64,000 nucleotides of DNA from Thiomicrorhabdus aquaedulcis (GTDB taxonomy: Bacteria; Pseudomonadota; Gammaproteobacteria; Thiomicrospirales; Thiomicrospiraceae), in contig NZ_AP018722.1 in the NCBI RefSeq assembly GCF_004001325.1, forward strand, positions 2,232,001 through 2,296,000, written 5' to 3'. The notes under the pieces are model-generated. The model made no database searches, was not told the origin of the DNA, and saw only the letters and a program-made list of their open reading frames with translations. Positions within the stretch are counted from its first letter, which is position 1. Every line of letters starts with the position of its first letter. Positions 55,386-63,988 of this stretch are shown piece by piece. Position numbers and translations under genes: made by a program.

Positions 55386-56258
55386 TTACCCATTGTTTCT
55401 TGCCGTTGTTTCGACTTGAACCGTAATGTGCTCAATTAAAAAATGCGTATGCATGTGATCTTTAATCTGCGCTAAAAGCTCATTGTCGATACGCTCGTTG
55501 CTCACCACCAAATGAACCGATAAGGCATTAAGCGACGTGCTTAACGGCCAAATATGCAAATCCTGTACGCTAATAACCGAATTTAACCCCAACAAATAGT
55601 CGCGTACTTGAGCGGTGTTTATGCCGTTAGGCACCGCGTCCATAGCGTAGTTAAACGAATCGCGTAGCAACCCCCAAGCACTTAAAAACACCACCAACAC
55701 AATCACCAAACTAATCGCGGGATCAATCCATACCACATTAAACCATAAAACAAATACACCAGAAATCACCACTCCCATCGACACAGCGGCATCGGCACTC
55801 ATGTGCAAAAAAGCCCCTTTAATATTTAAGTCATTGGCCTGACTTTTAAAAAACAACAACGCCGTCACCGCATTAATCAGCACACCCATGGCCGCCACCA
55901 AAATCATGGTCATGCCTACAATCGGTTGCGGCTCAAAAAAACGTTGCCATGCCTCCCAAGCAATCACGCCCAGTGCGGCCATTAACAAAATGCCACTTAA
56001 TAACGCCGCCAACACCGTGCCTTTTCGATAACCGTAAGTACGCTTATCCGTATTGGCTTTAGTGGCCAATAAAATAGCCCCCCACGCCAAGAGCAATCCC
56101 AATACATCGCTTAAGTTATGCCCCGCATCGGCAATCAACGCCAACGAATTAGCCACCATGCCATAATAAAATTCAACCAACACAAACGCCACGTTAAGCG
56201 AAATGCCTATGGCAAATGCACGATGGGTCGTCACATTAAAACCATGCGAATGACTCAT
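55386..56258 (-). CDS. Cation diffusion facilitator (CzcD/ZitB-like zinc exporter)
   Basis: A 290-residue CDF antiporter with six TM helices. The metal site is visible in TM2 (DAGHNLSDVLGL, HxxxD) and TM5 (LHMSADAAVSMGVV). The His-rich N-terminus MSHSHGF and a C-terminal cytosolic domain (about 205-288, DLHIWPLS) are typical. It exports Zn2+ or related ions. No regulator is adjacent. Confidence 0.9.
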   Translation of the reverse strand: MSHSHGFNVTTHRAFAIGISLNVAFVLVEFYYGMVANSLALIADAGHNLSDVLGLLLAWGAILLATKANTDKRTYGYRKGTVLAALLSGILLMAALGVIAWEAWQRFFEPQPIVGMTMILVAAMGVLINAVTALLFFKSQANDLNIKGAFLHMSADAAVSMGVVISGVFVLWFNVVWIDPAISLVIVLVVFLSAWGLLRDSFNYAMDAVPNGINTAQVRDYLLGLNSVISVQDLHIWPLSTSLNALSVHLVVSNERIDNELLAQIKDHMHTHFLIEHITVQVETTARNNG

Positions 56259-57024
56259 AACACTCCTTTAAATTGGATTACCAATGAATGAAAAAAGGCT
56301 AAACTGAAATATATTGGCACGTTTCTAGTGATGAATTATCACAAAAAGACTGCCGTACTAAAGAGGCTATTTGAAGAAGACCGTGAGGGAATAAAAGAAC
56401 CCCAAGGCTCTGGCACTGCCGCACGGACAGGAGAAGAACACACTGGGTTAACATTGATTATTATATTGGTAGACCTAAGCAATGCAATATTTAAATATTC
56501 ATAAGAACATCGAAAAAATGGACGCTGTCCTTTTTAAATTCACCTAATTAGGGCATTTGGATTAACTGTTTAATGGCGGAATCTAATACTTGTTTTTGAT
56601 TTGGGTGACACTTTTTCACCGCTTTTTCAAAATGGCGAGTTTGTTGGATCTGCATAAAACAGCTTAATCAAATTGGCAAGCGGTTAGACTCTCACTGTCT
56701 TTGCTTTCTTCGAGTGCCAAAAGAGTTTCTTTAATAAAGCTAAACGGCAAATTTGCTTGAATTCGCATAACAAGTGCAATTTGCTTGTAAGAAAAAAGGC
56801 CATCTGAAATAGAATGCTAATTTTCTTACCACAGGAAATTGTAGTTATTACTTGAATCGGCGTATCTTAGAATTCACAATTGAGGACAAATAAGGTCTTT
56901 ATGTCAAAATCAAGGATTTGAAATTTAATTTGTCCCTAATTTGTCCCCAAAAGTATTTTCACTATTTTAAAAATAACATTTGACAGTCGCGAAGTCCGTC
57001 TATACAATACGCCCATTCTATTTT
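56259..57024. other. 766-bp gap with a short relic ORF
   Basis: Mostly non-coding. A 34-codon minus-strand frame at 56664-56768 (MRIQANLPFSFIKETLLALE, continuing to a stop) looks like the tail of a lost gene, with no recognised family. The tRNA promoter lies near the right end (TTGACA 56979-56984, TACAAT 57003-57008). Confidence 0.45.
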
Positions 57025-57100
57025 GGCCATATAGCTCAGTCGGTAGAGCAAGGGATTGAAAATCCCTGTGTCCCTGGTTCGATTCCAGGTGTGGCCACCA
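57025..57100 (+). tRNA. tRNA-Phe (GAA)
   Basis: A 76-nt cloverleaf: acceptor GGCCATA pairs with TGTGGCC, followed by ACCA. The D-arm is TAGCTCAGTCGGTAGAGCA, the anticodon loop TTGAAAA has GAA, and the T-arm is CTGGTTCGATTCCAG. CCA is encoded. TTGACA and TACAAT boxes lie upstream. Confidence 0.95.
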
Positions 57101-57138
57101 TATTTTATAAGTGTTTGAACGTTGTTCTCACCTTATTC

Positions 57139-57222
57139 GCGGGAGTGGTGGAATTGGTAGACACACCAGATTTAGGTTCTGGCGCCCTTGGTGTGAGAGT
57201 TCGAGTCTCTCCTTCCGCACCA
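57139..57222 (+). tRNA. tRNA-Leu (TAG)
   Basis: An 84-nt type II tRNA: acceptor GCGGGAG pairs with CTTCCGC plus ACCA. The D-arm GGTGGAATTGGTAGACAC, anticodon TAG in ATTTAGGTT, a variable arm and T-arm GAGTTCGAGTCTC are visible. Its 3' 17 bases form attL of the integrated element downstream. Confidence 0.95.
57206..57222 (+). other. attL core in tRNA-Leu 3' end
   Basis: TCTCTCCTTCCGCACCA recurs exactly at 62666-62682. An integrase gene begins 260 bp inside, the usual arrangement for tRNA-targeting elements. Confidence 0.88.
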
Positions 57223-57483
57223 ATTCAAAACAGCTGGTTAGGTCAAATGGACTTAACTGGCTGTTTTTCTTTGTATTTCTTGTTTTTTTTCGATTCAAAT
57301 AAACTCAAACAGATTCATTCATTTCACGCCCATTTACGGTGAAAGTTACGGTGAAAAATTTTTTAATATTCACTTTAAAATTAACCACTTAGTGAAAAAG
57401 TTACTGTAAAAATCGATAAAGTCGTCAATAAATCACTTTAAGTCGAACTATCTCTTTTGATTAACTCAAAGGAAGATACAAAC

Positions 57484-58437
57484 ATGACTACAAATTACAT
57501 AAAAAATGAAAGGGACGCTGAAAAGGCTTCTCCTAAAGAAGGCCAAAAAGTAACCAAACTTCCCGCTGGCGATGGACTTTTTCTCTATATTAATTATGGC
57601 GGAAGAAAAACTTGGGCAAGAGAGTTCTCATTTAACAGCATTTCAGATGTCATTCGTTTCGGCATCTATCCTATTACTAGTGTTAAAGAAGCTAAAGAGC
57701 GTAACGCAAGAATTACCGTCGATTTACTAAACGGCATTCACCCTAAAGCGGCTACACTTAAAAAAACGCCATCAATGCCAACGCTTAACGAATTCTTTAT
57801 CATATTTAAAGAATATAAAATTAGTGAAAAGCAATGGACTAGCCTAGTCACCATCACAAAAAACCAACAACTGTTTCAAAAATACTTCGCAAAAAAATTG
57901 GGCAACCTCCCATTAAACCAAATTGATATTGAATTATTAAAACCTATTTTTAGAGGTCTCAAAAAGACGCCTGAAAACCAAGACAAAATGCGAACGCTCA
58001 TAAAAACACTCTTTGATTTAGCTGTGGACGAAAATCTTGTCCAAACTAATCCTATGTTGTTTTTACCCAAAACCATTATCACCAAAAGCGCCAATCAAAA
58101 CTTCAAGCACGTTACCGCTGACTTTGAGTTAAAAGAGATATTGCAAAATATCAGACGCATGAGCAAAGTCAGTTTTGTTGTTCATGCGGCACTCAAAATG
58201 GCTCCCCATCTTTTCCTAAGACCCCAAGAATTGCTTTCAATTCGCTGGAAAGATATCAATTGGAATGAAAGCTTAATTGTTATTCAAAAGGAGGCTAATA
58301 AAACCCGTAAAGAATTATTAGTGCCGATTTCAAAACAAGTCAAAGCCATGATTTTGGAATTACTGGACTGTCAACCCTTTTTCGTACACAAAGACGCCCA
58401 TTTTTTATCTAAGTCCTTCATGGCTTTGATCCATTGA
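57484..58437 (+). pseudogene. Tyrosine integrase truncated by an IS element
   Basis: The start at 57484 has AAGGAAG upstream. The N-terminus has the DUF4102-type arm-binding domain (GDGLFLYINYGGRKTWAREF) of P4-like integrases, followed by the core-binding domain. The catalytic domain begins with the first Arg in LRPQELLSIRWKDINW and a Lys further on. The native sequence stops at about 58361, where the IS3-type element is inserted; the remaining residues to 58437 are IS-encoded. The HxxR box and catalytic Tyr are missing. Confidence 0.85.
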
Positions 58438-59261
58438 TTTTCATACTCTACTGGCGAGTAATCGTCATTGGTACTGTGCATTCTTTTGTGGTTGTACCAA
58501 CCAATATATTCGGTCACATCGTACAATGCTTCTTTACCCGTGCTGTAGGTTGTCCGATACACTCGTTCCTTTTTCAAAGAAGCAAAAAAACTCTCTACCA
58601 CCGCATTATCCCAACAGTTTCCGCGACGGCTCATGCTGGGTTTTATGCCCCAGTGTTTGAGCACGTTACGATAGGCCTTGGAGACAAACTGACTGCCTTG
58701 ATCCGTATGGATAATCAACCCGCGCTTGGGCTTTCGGCTCCACAACGCTCTCATTAAAGCGGTTTTCACCAGTTGGGCACTCATGTGTTTATCCATAGCC
58801 CAGCCAACCACTCGGCGTGAATAAAGATCGATAAACACGGCTAGATATTGCCAGCCTTCCAGCGTGCGGATATAGCTAATGTCGGCGACCCATTTTTGAT
58901 TCGGCCCTTTAACATTAAATTCGCGCTTGAGTACATTGGCCGCAATCCGGTCATCGTCAATGGCCGCCACATTGCGATTACGGTAACGCTGGCGTGTGAC
59001 GACTTTTAACTCTAAGGCGTTCATACGCTCAATAATATGTCGGCGACTGACGATGAGCTTATGCTTGCGCTTGAGGGCGGTTTTAATGCGTCGCGCACCA
59101 ATGGTGTTTTTGTAGTCCTCGACCATCTTCGTGATGTGCTGATCTAGTTCGTTTAATCTATTCTGTTGCTGAGCTTGCTTTTTGGCGCGCTCAGGCTGCG
59201 ATTGAAGATAACTGGTGTAACTACTGCGTTTGAGATCCATTAATCGGCACAGTCGGCACAC
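58371..59261 (-). CDS. IS3-family transposase OrfB
   Basis: The DDE catalytic half: WVADISYIRTLEGWQYLAVF with the first Asp, LIIHTDQGSQFVSKAY with the second and RGNCWDNAVVESFFASLKKE with the Glu. It is normally made as an OrfAB fusion by -1 slippage at AAAAAAG (about 59334-59340). The shifted frame reads through without a stop from OrfA into OrfB. Confidence 0.93.
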   Translation of the reverse strand: MCRLCRLMDLKRSSYTSYLQSQPERAKKQAQQQNRLNELDQHITKMVEDYKNTIGARRIKTALKRKHKLIVSRRHIIERMNALELKVVTRQRYRNRNVAAIDDDRIAANVLKREFNVKGPNQKWVADISYIRTLEGWQYLAVFIDLYSRRVVGWAMDKHMSAQLVKTALMRALWSRKPKRGLIIHTDQGSQFVSKAYRNVLKHWGIKPSMSRRGNCWDNAVVESFFASLKKERVYRTTYSTGKEALYDVTEYIGWYNHKRMHSTNDDYSPVEYENQWIKAMKDLDKKWASLCTKKG

Positions 59262-59302
59262 TCCATAGTGGGCTTTATGTTCGTCTATCCAGGCGTACTT
59301 TG

Positions 59303-59608
59303 CTACTTGTGAACCGCAAAGTACGCCGCCGCCTTTTTTAGGAGTTCAACGTCCTCCAATGCACGAGCGAGTTCGCGTTTGAGTTTGCGGTTCTGTGCCT
59401 CTAAATCGACTGGTATTGCGACAACCAGTTTAGTTGAAGCTTTATCAGGATTATCACGACGATGTTTATCAACCCAACCGTAAAGAGTGTTGTCTTTTAT
59501 GTCTAAATCTCGGGCGATTTGTGCCACGGATTTTGAACCTTCTAGCGCCATTTCAATGGCTTGCTGTTTGAGTTGGTCGTCATAGCGTTTTTGATGTTTC
59601 ATGTTCAA
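59303..59608 (-). CDS. IS3-family transposase OrfA
   Basis: A 101-residue helix-turn-helix protein (AIEMALEGSKSVAQIARDLD, DNTLYGWVDKHR) with a C-terminal leucine zipper (LKRELARALEDVELLKKAAA). The A6G run within the LKK codons is a standard IS3 frameshift site. Confidence 0.92.
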   Translation of the reverse strand: MNMKHQKRYDDQLKQQAIEMALEGSKSVAQIARDLDIKDNTLYGWVDKHRRDNPDKASTKLVVAIPVDLEAQNRKLKRELARALEDVELLKKAAAYFAVHK

Positions 59609-59704
59609 TTCCTATTCGTATTTTTTAAGTCACATTTTAACGTGTCTTTGTGTACGAAGGATTGTAGCCAGTCCAGTTGTTGTTTAACTCTTTGTTTGGC
59701 AGAG

Positions 59705-59930
59705 TTGTTTTATTAAACTGTAAAATGGTAGCGTAGCTTTCTTGGCCTTCAAAGTGAATCGCCATTGTGACAAGGCGAGGTTCCAGTTCTGGACGGGCAT
59801 GGTCCATTTTCTAGAGGCATTAAGTATGCCCGCATACAGTAGTTTCATCAAGCTGCTTTCATTCGGAAAACCCCCTTAAGTTTTGGTCAATTTGCGAAAC
59901 TGGCGATGCACCGCCTCAATCCCTGCGTGT
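59705..59930 (-). pseudogene. C-terminal fragment of an IS256-family transposase
   Basis: Read on the minus strand: IEAVHRQFRKLTKT, then an in-frame stop, then GGFPNESSLMKLLYAGILNA and SRKWTMPVQNWNLALSQW, matching the C-terminus of IS256-type transposases. Only about 70 codons remain. It differs from the intact copy at 34321 (there TMPIRDWNSAMNQF), so it is another element. Confidence 0.7.
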
Positions 59931-60349
59931 CAACATGGACATGAACCTGGACATGAACCTGGACATGAACCACTGAGTGAGGCGCGGTTCAAAACACTCA
60001 AATATCAGCCCAATTTTCCACGACGTTTTAACCACTATAACCATGCATTGCGCTGGTGTGACGACTATGTAAACTGGTACAACTATGAACATCATCACTC
60101 AAGTCTGGAAGGTTTTACGCCACATTAGGTGTTTAACGATGAGGTTGAAGCACTTGCCAAAACCCGACAAGCGGCACTGGATCAAGCCTTTGCCAGTCAC
60201 AGAAATCGCTTTAGCAAAGGTCGTCCGAAAGTGAAATTTCCCCCTAAGGAGGTCTGTATTAACCCAATTCCTGAAGATGCGGATGCACAAATGTTAGAAA
60301 GCGGCGTTAACTTTTCGACGTTGCCAAGAGCAAGACAAAATGCAATTTA
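59931..60349 (+). pseudogene. IS3-type transposase C-terminal fragment with nonsense codon
   Basis: A frame encoding RFKTLKYQPNFPRRFNHYNH, then DDYVNWYNYEHHHSSLEGFT, the end of an IS3-family DDE domain. It is stopped by TAG at 60126-60128 (probably a former CAG Gln) and continues in the same frame with RQAALDQAFASHRNRFSKG. The upstream part is lost. A small tandem repeat (CATGAACCTGGA, three times at 59940-59975) lies at the broken end. Confidence 0.75.
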
Positions 60350-60366
60350 ATTTTTAAAGAACTGGT

Positions 60367-60660
60367 TCAAAACAGGTTGGACACGTTCTGGTTCTTTAAT
60401 AAAATCTTAGATGACTTTAAACGATTAGAATGTGCGTACGTTGGCATACCTTCCTTAATTGCATAAGAATCGTCACTTTTAAGCGTTAAACCTAAGCGCC
60501 CACCTAAAAAATCAATTAACCACCAATTTTCAGTCTTGCCTGGCAAAAATGGAAATGCACCGATGTCGATTTCATCAATCGCCTCGTGATAGGGGTTCTT
60601 TTCAGGGTTCTTCCCATCAAAGTAACCTGGATACAGGGCATAAGCACCATAAAAAGACAT
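60367..60660 (-). pseudogene. C-terminal remnant of a DUF2357-like nuclease-associated protein
   Basis: A 97-residue frame beginning MSFYGAYALYPGYF, then ENPYHEAIDEIDIGAFPFLP-like residues. This resembles the C-terminal end of DUF2357 proteins found with McrBC-type restriction systems. The N-terminal part is missing, so I treat it as a truncated relic. Identification is by a short conserved block only. Confidence 0.45.
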
Positions 60661-60667
60661 AATACGA

Positions 60668-60961
60668 CTAACCGGCTAACTCAATCCGTAAAGACTTGCC
60701 CAAAGCATTAGCTACACTGCTGAGAGTTGTCAGCGTTAAGCTGGTATCGGTTTCATCTAACAGACGGTTCAAAGCCGCACGACTGGTATGCATTTTAGCG
60801 GCTAAGACTGTTTTGGTGAGTTTTTGACTCTTCATTTCTTGCTCTATCTGCCAAGCAATAACACGTTTAATTGCCATTGCTGTGCTTTCTTCTAACAAGG
60901 CTTCTTCAGCCAAAAAGTCATCAAAATTACTGCCTAAATGGATATTAGCATCTGTATTCAT
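60668..60961 (-). CDS. higA: HigA-type antitoxin (XRE helix-turn-helix)
   Basis: A 97-residue protein with a C-terminal HTH (KLTKTVLAAKMHTSRAALNR, then TTLSSVANALGKSLRIEL). It overlaps the upstream toxin stop by 4 bp (ATGA). It would neutralise the toxin and repress the operon. Confidence 0.85.
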   Translation of the reverse strand: MNTDANIHLGSNFDDFLAEEALLEESTAMAIKRVIAWQIEQEMKSQKLTKTVLAAKMHTSRAALNRLLDETDTSLTLTTLSSVANALGKSLRIELAG

Positions 60962-61305
60962 CGTTCACCTCTAAGTTGTTTAATTCTTGCCTTGGCGGTC
61001 TCTAAATCATCCGCAGGAGTGGCTTGAGACTTTTTAATAAAACCATGAAGCAGCACCATCGTATTGGATACCACGGTAAAAAATACACGAGCAATACGAC
61101 CAGCCAAATGGATACGAATTTCCCACAAGTCCTTTGCTAATTTTCGCACCAAGGGCATGCCCAGTGGCCAACCCAGCTGAACGGTCTTAATGTCTTCACC
61201 AATGGCTTTTCTGTCTATAGCTGATAATGACTTTAGCCACTCACGCACCGGCTCATTGCCGGCGGAAGTTGCGAAAAATCTAACGTGTAGTATTAGTGTA
61301 TTCAT
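60958..61305 (-). CDS. higB: HigB/RelE-like toxin (phage Gp49-like, DUF891)
   Basis: A 115-residue RelE-fold protein: FFATSAGNEPVREWLKSLSA, LVRKLAKDLWEIRIHLAGRI, ARVFFTVV and LLHGFIKKSQATP, typical of HigB/Gp49 ribosome-dependent mRNA interferases. Toxin-first order, as in higBA, with a 4-bp overlap to the antitoxin. Confidence 0.88.
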   Translation of the reverse strand: MNTLILHVRFFATSAGNEPVREWLKSLSAIDRKAIGEDIKTVQLGWPLGMPLVRKLAKDLWEIRIHLAGRIARVFFTVVSNTMVLLHGFIKKSQATPADDLETAKARIKQLRGER

Positions 61306-61431
61306 GGCCTGATTGTATCAATATTGGTACGTTACATACAAGATTTTTGTGTTCACATTTTTTTGCGACAAATATTTTGTATTAAGTGACAATTACCCTG
61401 GCCGGTCTGCATTGGAGTGTCAACACTTTTT

Positions 61432-61590
61432 CGTACCTAGATTTTCTTCAATTTCTTTTAGTTGGTCTAGCCTCATTTTCTCGAATTTTGCAGGTGGAAT
61501 ATAACCGTTCGAGCTGTAAGGCCTGATGTGGTTGTAATGCCCCATATATTCCGAAGCCAGCCAACTCAACACCCGACCAAGAAAGCGACG
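61432..61590 (-). pseudogene. IS3-type transposase C-terminal fragment
   Basis: On the minus strand: MGHYNHIRPYSSNGYIPPAK, then FEKMRLDQLKEIEENLGTKK and a stop. This is the usual end of an IS3-family OrfB (YYNxxRPHxxNGxxPPA). The stop is followed by TGTTGACACTCCA, perhaps the IS end. The stretch from here to 61902 holds no credible gene. Confidence 0.65.
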
Positions 61591-61902
61591 AGGGTTTAAG
61601 TCACCCTATGAAGTCTTAACAGCTCTGAATTTAAGAGTAGGTATTGCAATTATTAGTTGAATTCAAGAAGGCATTAAGTCTTGAAGCTTCAAACAATGCT
61701 TTGATTTTTTCAAAAATAAGCGTCAGGCAATCACCGGTTACTCGGTAGCCAGTTATGCGGTAGCAGCACGTCGATTTGAATGGCTTTATGCTTAGGCCGA
61801 CGCTTAACCCTTTGGGTGGGGTTGTTAACGTATTACATTGTTGATATACTGGCAAAATACAATTAGTACGTACAAAGTAATACATTTAGTAAGGGGTTTA
61901 CT

Positions 61903-62160
61903 ATGCAAACATCCGTTAGAAAAGTCGGTAACAGTGCTGGAATGACCATTCCTGCTAGCCTGTTGAAATCGCAAGGCCTAAACATTGGTGACACACTTGA
62001 TATTGAAGAGCATCCCGATTACTGGATTGTAAAAAAAGTCACCACCAAACCTAAATACCAGTTAAGTGAATTGATTGCGCAATGTAATCCAAACGCCCTT
62101 CAAGATAATACGTTACAAGCTTGGGAAAGCAATGAAAAAGTGGGGAATGAGGTTTGGTAA
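61903..62160 (+). CDS. MazE/AbrB-type antitoxin
   Basis: An 85-residue protein with a SpoVT/AbrB DNA-binding fold (VRKVGNSAGMTIPASLLKSQ, LNIGDTLDIEEH) and a charged C-terminal toxin-binding tail (QAWESNEKVGNEVW). It overlaps the toxin start by 7 bp. Confidence 0.88.
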   Translation: MQTSVRKVGNSAGMTIPASLLKSQGLNIGDTLDIEEHPDYWIVKKVTTKPKYQLSELIAQCNPNALQDNTLQAWESNEKVGNEVW

Positions 62161-62495
62161 AACGTATGTTTGATCGTGGTGACATTGTACGTGTTTGCCT
62201 TAACCCTAAGGCTGGAACAGAAACCCAAGGTGACTTTCGCCCCTGCATCGTACTTTCACCCCAAGCCTTTAATGCACTTGGGCTTGCTTTGGTAGCCCCC
62301 ATTACCCAAGGCGGAAACTTTGCGCGTAACCAAGGCTTCGCCGTTCCACTTTCGGGTATGCAGACTCAAGGTGTGGTACTGGTGAATGGCATTAAAAGCC
62401 TCGACCTAACCGCGCGCCAAGCTAAATTTATTGAAACCGCTGATCGGGTCATTATTGATGAATGTTTGGCTAAATTGCATGCCATTTTAGAATAA
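62154..62495 (+). CDS. MazF/ChpB-type endoribonuclease toxin
   Basis: A 113-residue MazF/PemK fold: FDRGDIVRVCLNPKAGTETQ, the catalytic Arg in GDFRPCIVLSP, VAPITQGGNF, and the KSLDLTARQAKFIE block. ChpB/MazF toxins cut mRNA at short motifs. Together with HigBA it may stabilise the integrated element. Confidence 0.9.
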   Translation: MVKRMFDRGDIVRVCLNPKAGTETQGDFRPCIVLSPQAFNALGLALVAPITQGGNFARNQGFAVPLSGMQTQGVVLVNGIKSLDLTARQAKFIETADRVIIDECLAKLHAILE

Positions 62496-62665
62496 TCAAA
62501 CGCGGGTAAATAATTTCAAAAAAAAGTAGTACAAAAATTAAAATAGTACGCTACTATTACAGCCTGAGATAGTTCACAGTGAAAAGTACGGTGAAAACGC
62601 TAGATTAAGATGTTTTTTGTTTGCTAACCAATTGATTTATAATTGAAAAGGTAAGGAGTCAAAGT

Positions 62666-62682
62666 TCTCTCCTTCCGCACCA
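62666..62682 (+). other. attR core
   Basis: Exact repeat of the tRNA-Leu 3' end, TCTCTCCTTCCGCACCA. Only about 20-30 bp upstream resemble the tRNA, so this is not a second tRNA gene. The original tRNA-Leu terminator follows. Confidence 0.88.
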
Positions 62683-62718
62683 CATTTTTTTAGACGGTTG
62701 ATCACCTTCTAAAGTATT

Positions 62719-62751
62719 AAAAGCTGGTCTTGCAAAAGACCGGCTTTTTTT
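62719..62751 (+). terminator. Rho-independent terminator (former tRNA-Leu terminator)
   Basis: AAGCTGGTCT and AGACCGGCTT form a stem with one G-T pair around TGCAAA, followed by a T-run. Confidence 0.8.
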
Positions 62752-62914
62752 ATGTCTAAAATTCTTGTACGACACTTTAATTGCTGCTTTAAGGCTTTTT
62801 TGTCGCTTTTCGTTTTGCCGCCCTTTTTATCCTAGTTTGTCTGATGTCTTCACTTACCAGGCCTGGTGGTTTGTGGTATGCTTTTGCGTCTTAATTCTTG
62901 TTAGGAAAACCCTT

Positions 62915-63378
62915 ATGACCTCCTCTTTTAGACCGTCTAAACTCTTTTTGTATGCCATGTTACTGGGGTTAAGCACGCTTTTTTAAGCGGTTGTTTGGGC
63001 ATTACCCAACCTAAAGACAGCGCCATTAAAGAGGCGGTGGGCGAGCACTTTAATGCACAATACAGTGGGTTATTAAGCGCCACTCAGGTTGAAAAAATCA
63101 ACGGTTACAAACAAAACGACACGCATTATGTCGCGCAAATGAACATTATCGCCACCGCCGAACGCTCGCTGGACGACTACGCCAAACACACCTTGCAAGA
63201 CGACACGCTGTCGCCGCTTGAAAAAATGGCCAGCACACTCAGCACTGGCTTGCTTAAAATGACTTTACCCAGTTTTGACGCGGGCGACACGGTTACCTTT
63301 GAGCGCGAATATCTGTTTGTAAAAACCGATAACGGCTGGCAGCTTAAAAAAGAACTTAGCCAAAGCGATGCGCCGTAA
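62915..63378 (+). CDS. Small lipoprotein (one-base frameshift in signal peptide)
   Basis: From ATG 62915 (AGGAAAA upstream) the frame hits a stop in a T-run at about 62979-62984. One added T gives LFLYAMLLGLSTLFLSGCLG, a textbook lipoprotein signal with lipobox LSGC, joined to the open frame ending at 63378 (154 residues). The mature part has no family I recognise. It precedes luxS by 76 bp in the same orientation. The indel is probably a sequencing error. Confidence 0.75.
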
Positions 63379-63454
63379 TCACCGCCCTCAACCAACGCAC
63401 ATCAATACACATATCACACACACAAACAAAATACAAATAAAATAGGAAACTCCC

Positions 63455-63988
63455 ATGCCTTTATTAGACAGTTTTACCGTTGACCACACCATTATGAACG
63501 CCCCTGCCGTGCGCGTGGCCAAAACCATGACCTCGCCATCGGGCGACACCATTACCGTGTTTGATTTGCGTTTTAACAAACCCAACGAAGCGATGATGAG
63601 CGAAAAAGGCATTCACACCCTAGAGCATTTATTTGCCGGCTTTATGCGCAACCATCTAAACGGCGATGGCGTTGAGATTATCGACATCAGCCCAATGGGT
63701 TGTCGTACCGGATTTTACATGAGCTTATTGGGCGCTCCCAGCGAACAACGTGTTGGCCAGGCCTGGTTAGCGTCCATGCACGACGTGTTAAACGTTCAGC
63801 GCATGGAAGACATTCCTGAACTAAACGAATACCAATGCGGCACCTTTGTCATGCACTCGCTCGAAGAAGCCAAAGCCATCGCCCAAGACATTTTAGACCA
63901 CGGCGTAGGCATCAATAAAAACGAAGAGATTGCCTTAAGCGAAGACACGCTTAAAGCGTTAGGAAACGACGTGAGTCATGCTCTATGA
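63455..63988 (+). CDS. luxS: S-ribosylhomocysteine lyase LuxS
   Basis: A 177-residue LuxS, splitting S-ribosylhomocysteine into homocysteine and the AI-2 precursor DPD. The metal site is HTLEH plus the Cys in YQCGTF, and the catalytic Cys is in [16 protein letters not shown] precedes the ATG. It contains CCAGGCCTGG (63757-63766). It overlaps the next start as ATGA. Confidence 0.96.
   Translation: MPLLDSFTVDHTIMNAPAVRVAKTMTSPSGDTITVFDLRFNKPNEAMMSEKGIHTLEHLFAGFMRNHLNGDGVEIIDISPMGCRTGFYMSLLGAPSEQRVGQAWLASMHDVLNVQRMEDIPELNEYQCGTFVMHSLEEAKAIAQDILDHGVGINKNEEIALSEDTLKALGNDVSHAL

Larger units (their letters stand above)
58362..59677 (-). mobile_element. IS3-family insertion sequence
   Basis: About 1.32 kb with imperfect terminal repeats: the left end ACTGGACTGTCAACC and the reverse complement of the right end ACTGGACTGGCTACA, both followed by TTCGTACACAAAGAC. 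I found no clear target duplication, as expected if flanking DNA was later rearranged. It carries orfA and orfB with an A6G slippery site. Confidence 0.85.
57223..62682. mobile_element. 5.46-kb integrated element at tRNA-Leu
   Basis: Bounded by the 17-bp direct repeats of the tRNA-Leu 3' end. It carries a truncated tyrosine integrase, an IS3-type element, several decayed transposase fragments, a nuclease-like remnant and two toxin-antitoxin pairs. TACGGTGAAA repeats near both ends (57335-57344, 57347-57356 and 62587-62596) may be integrase arm sites. It contains no iterated palindrome, consistent with foreign origin. With the integrase broken it is probably immobile. Confidence 0.85.

Noticed and set aside
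59934-59976. CATGAACCTGGA tandem repeats as CRISPR or origin iterons
   Set aside because: Only three adjoining units at the broken end of a transposase fragment; no spacers and no replication gene.
60129-60350. Independent 73-codon gene
   Set aside because: It continues the upstream transposase fragment in the same frame after one TAG codon, so it is part of a pseudogene.
61631-61885. 84-codon minus-strand ORF
   Set aside because: No ribosome site, no family features and low-quality composition; it lies among decayed IS sequence.
62640-62682. Second tRNA-like sequence ending in CCTTCCGCACCA
   Set aside because: Only the last 17 bases match tRNA-Leu exactly; no acceptor, D-arm or anticodon arm is present, so it is attR.
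62765-62986. Separate 73-codon gene before the lipoprotein
   Set aside because: It ends inside the lipoprotein signal peptide at the homopolymer and shares only its frame there; a single frameshifted lipoprotein explains the region better.
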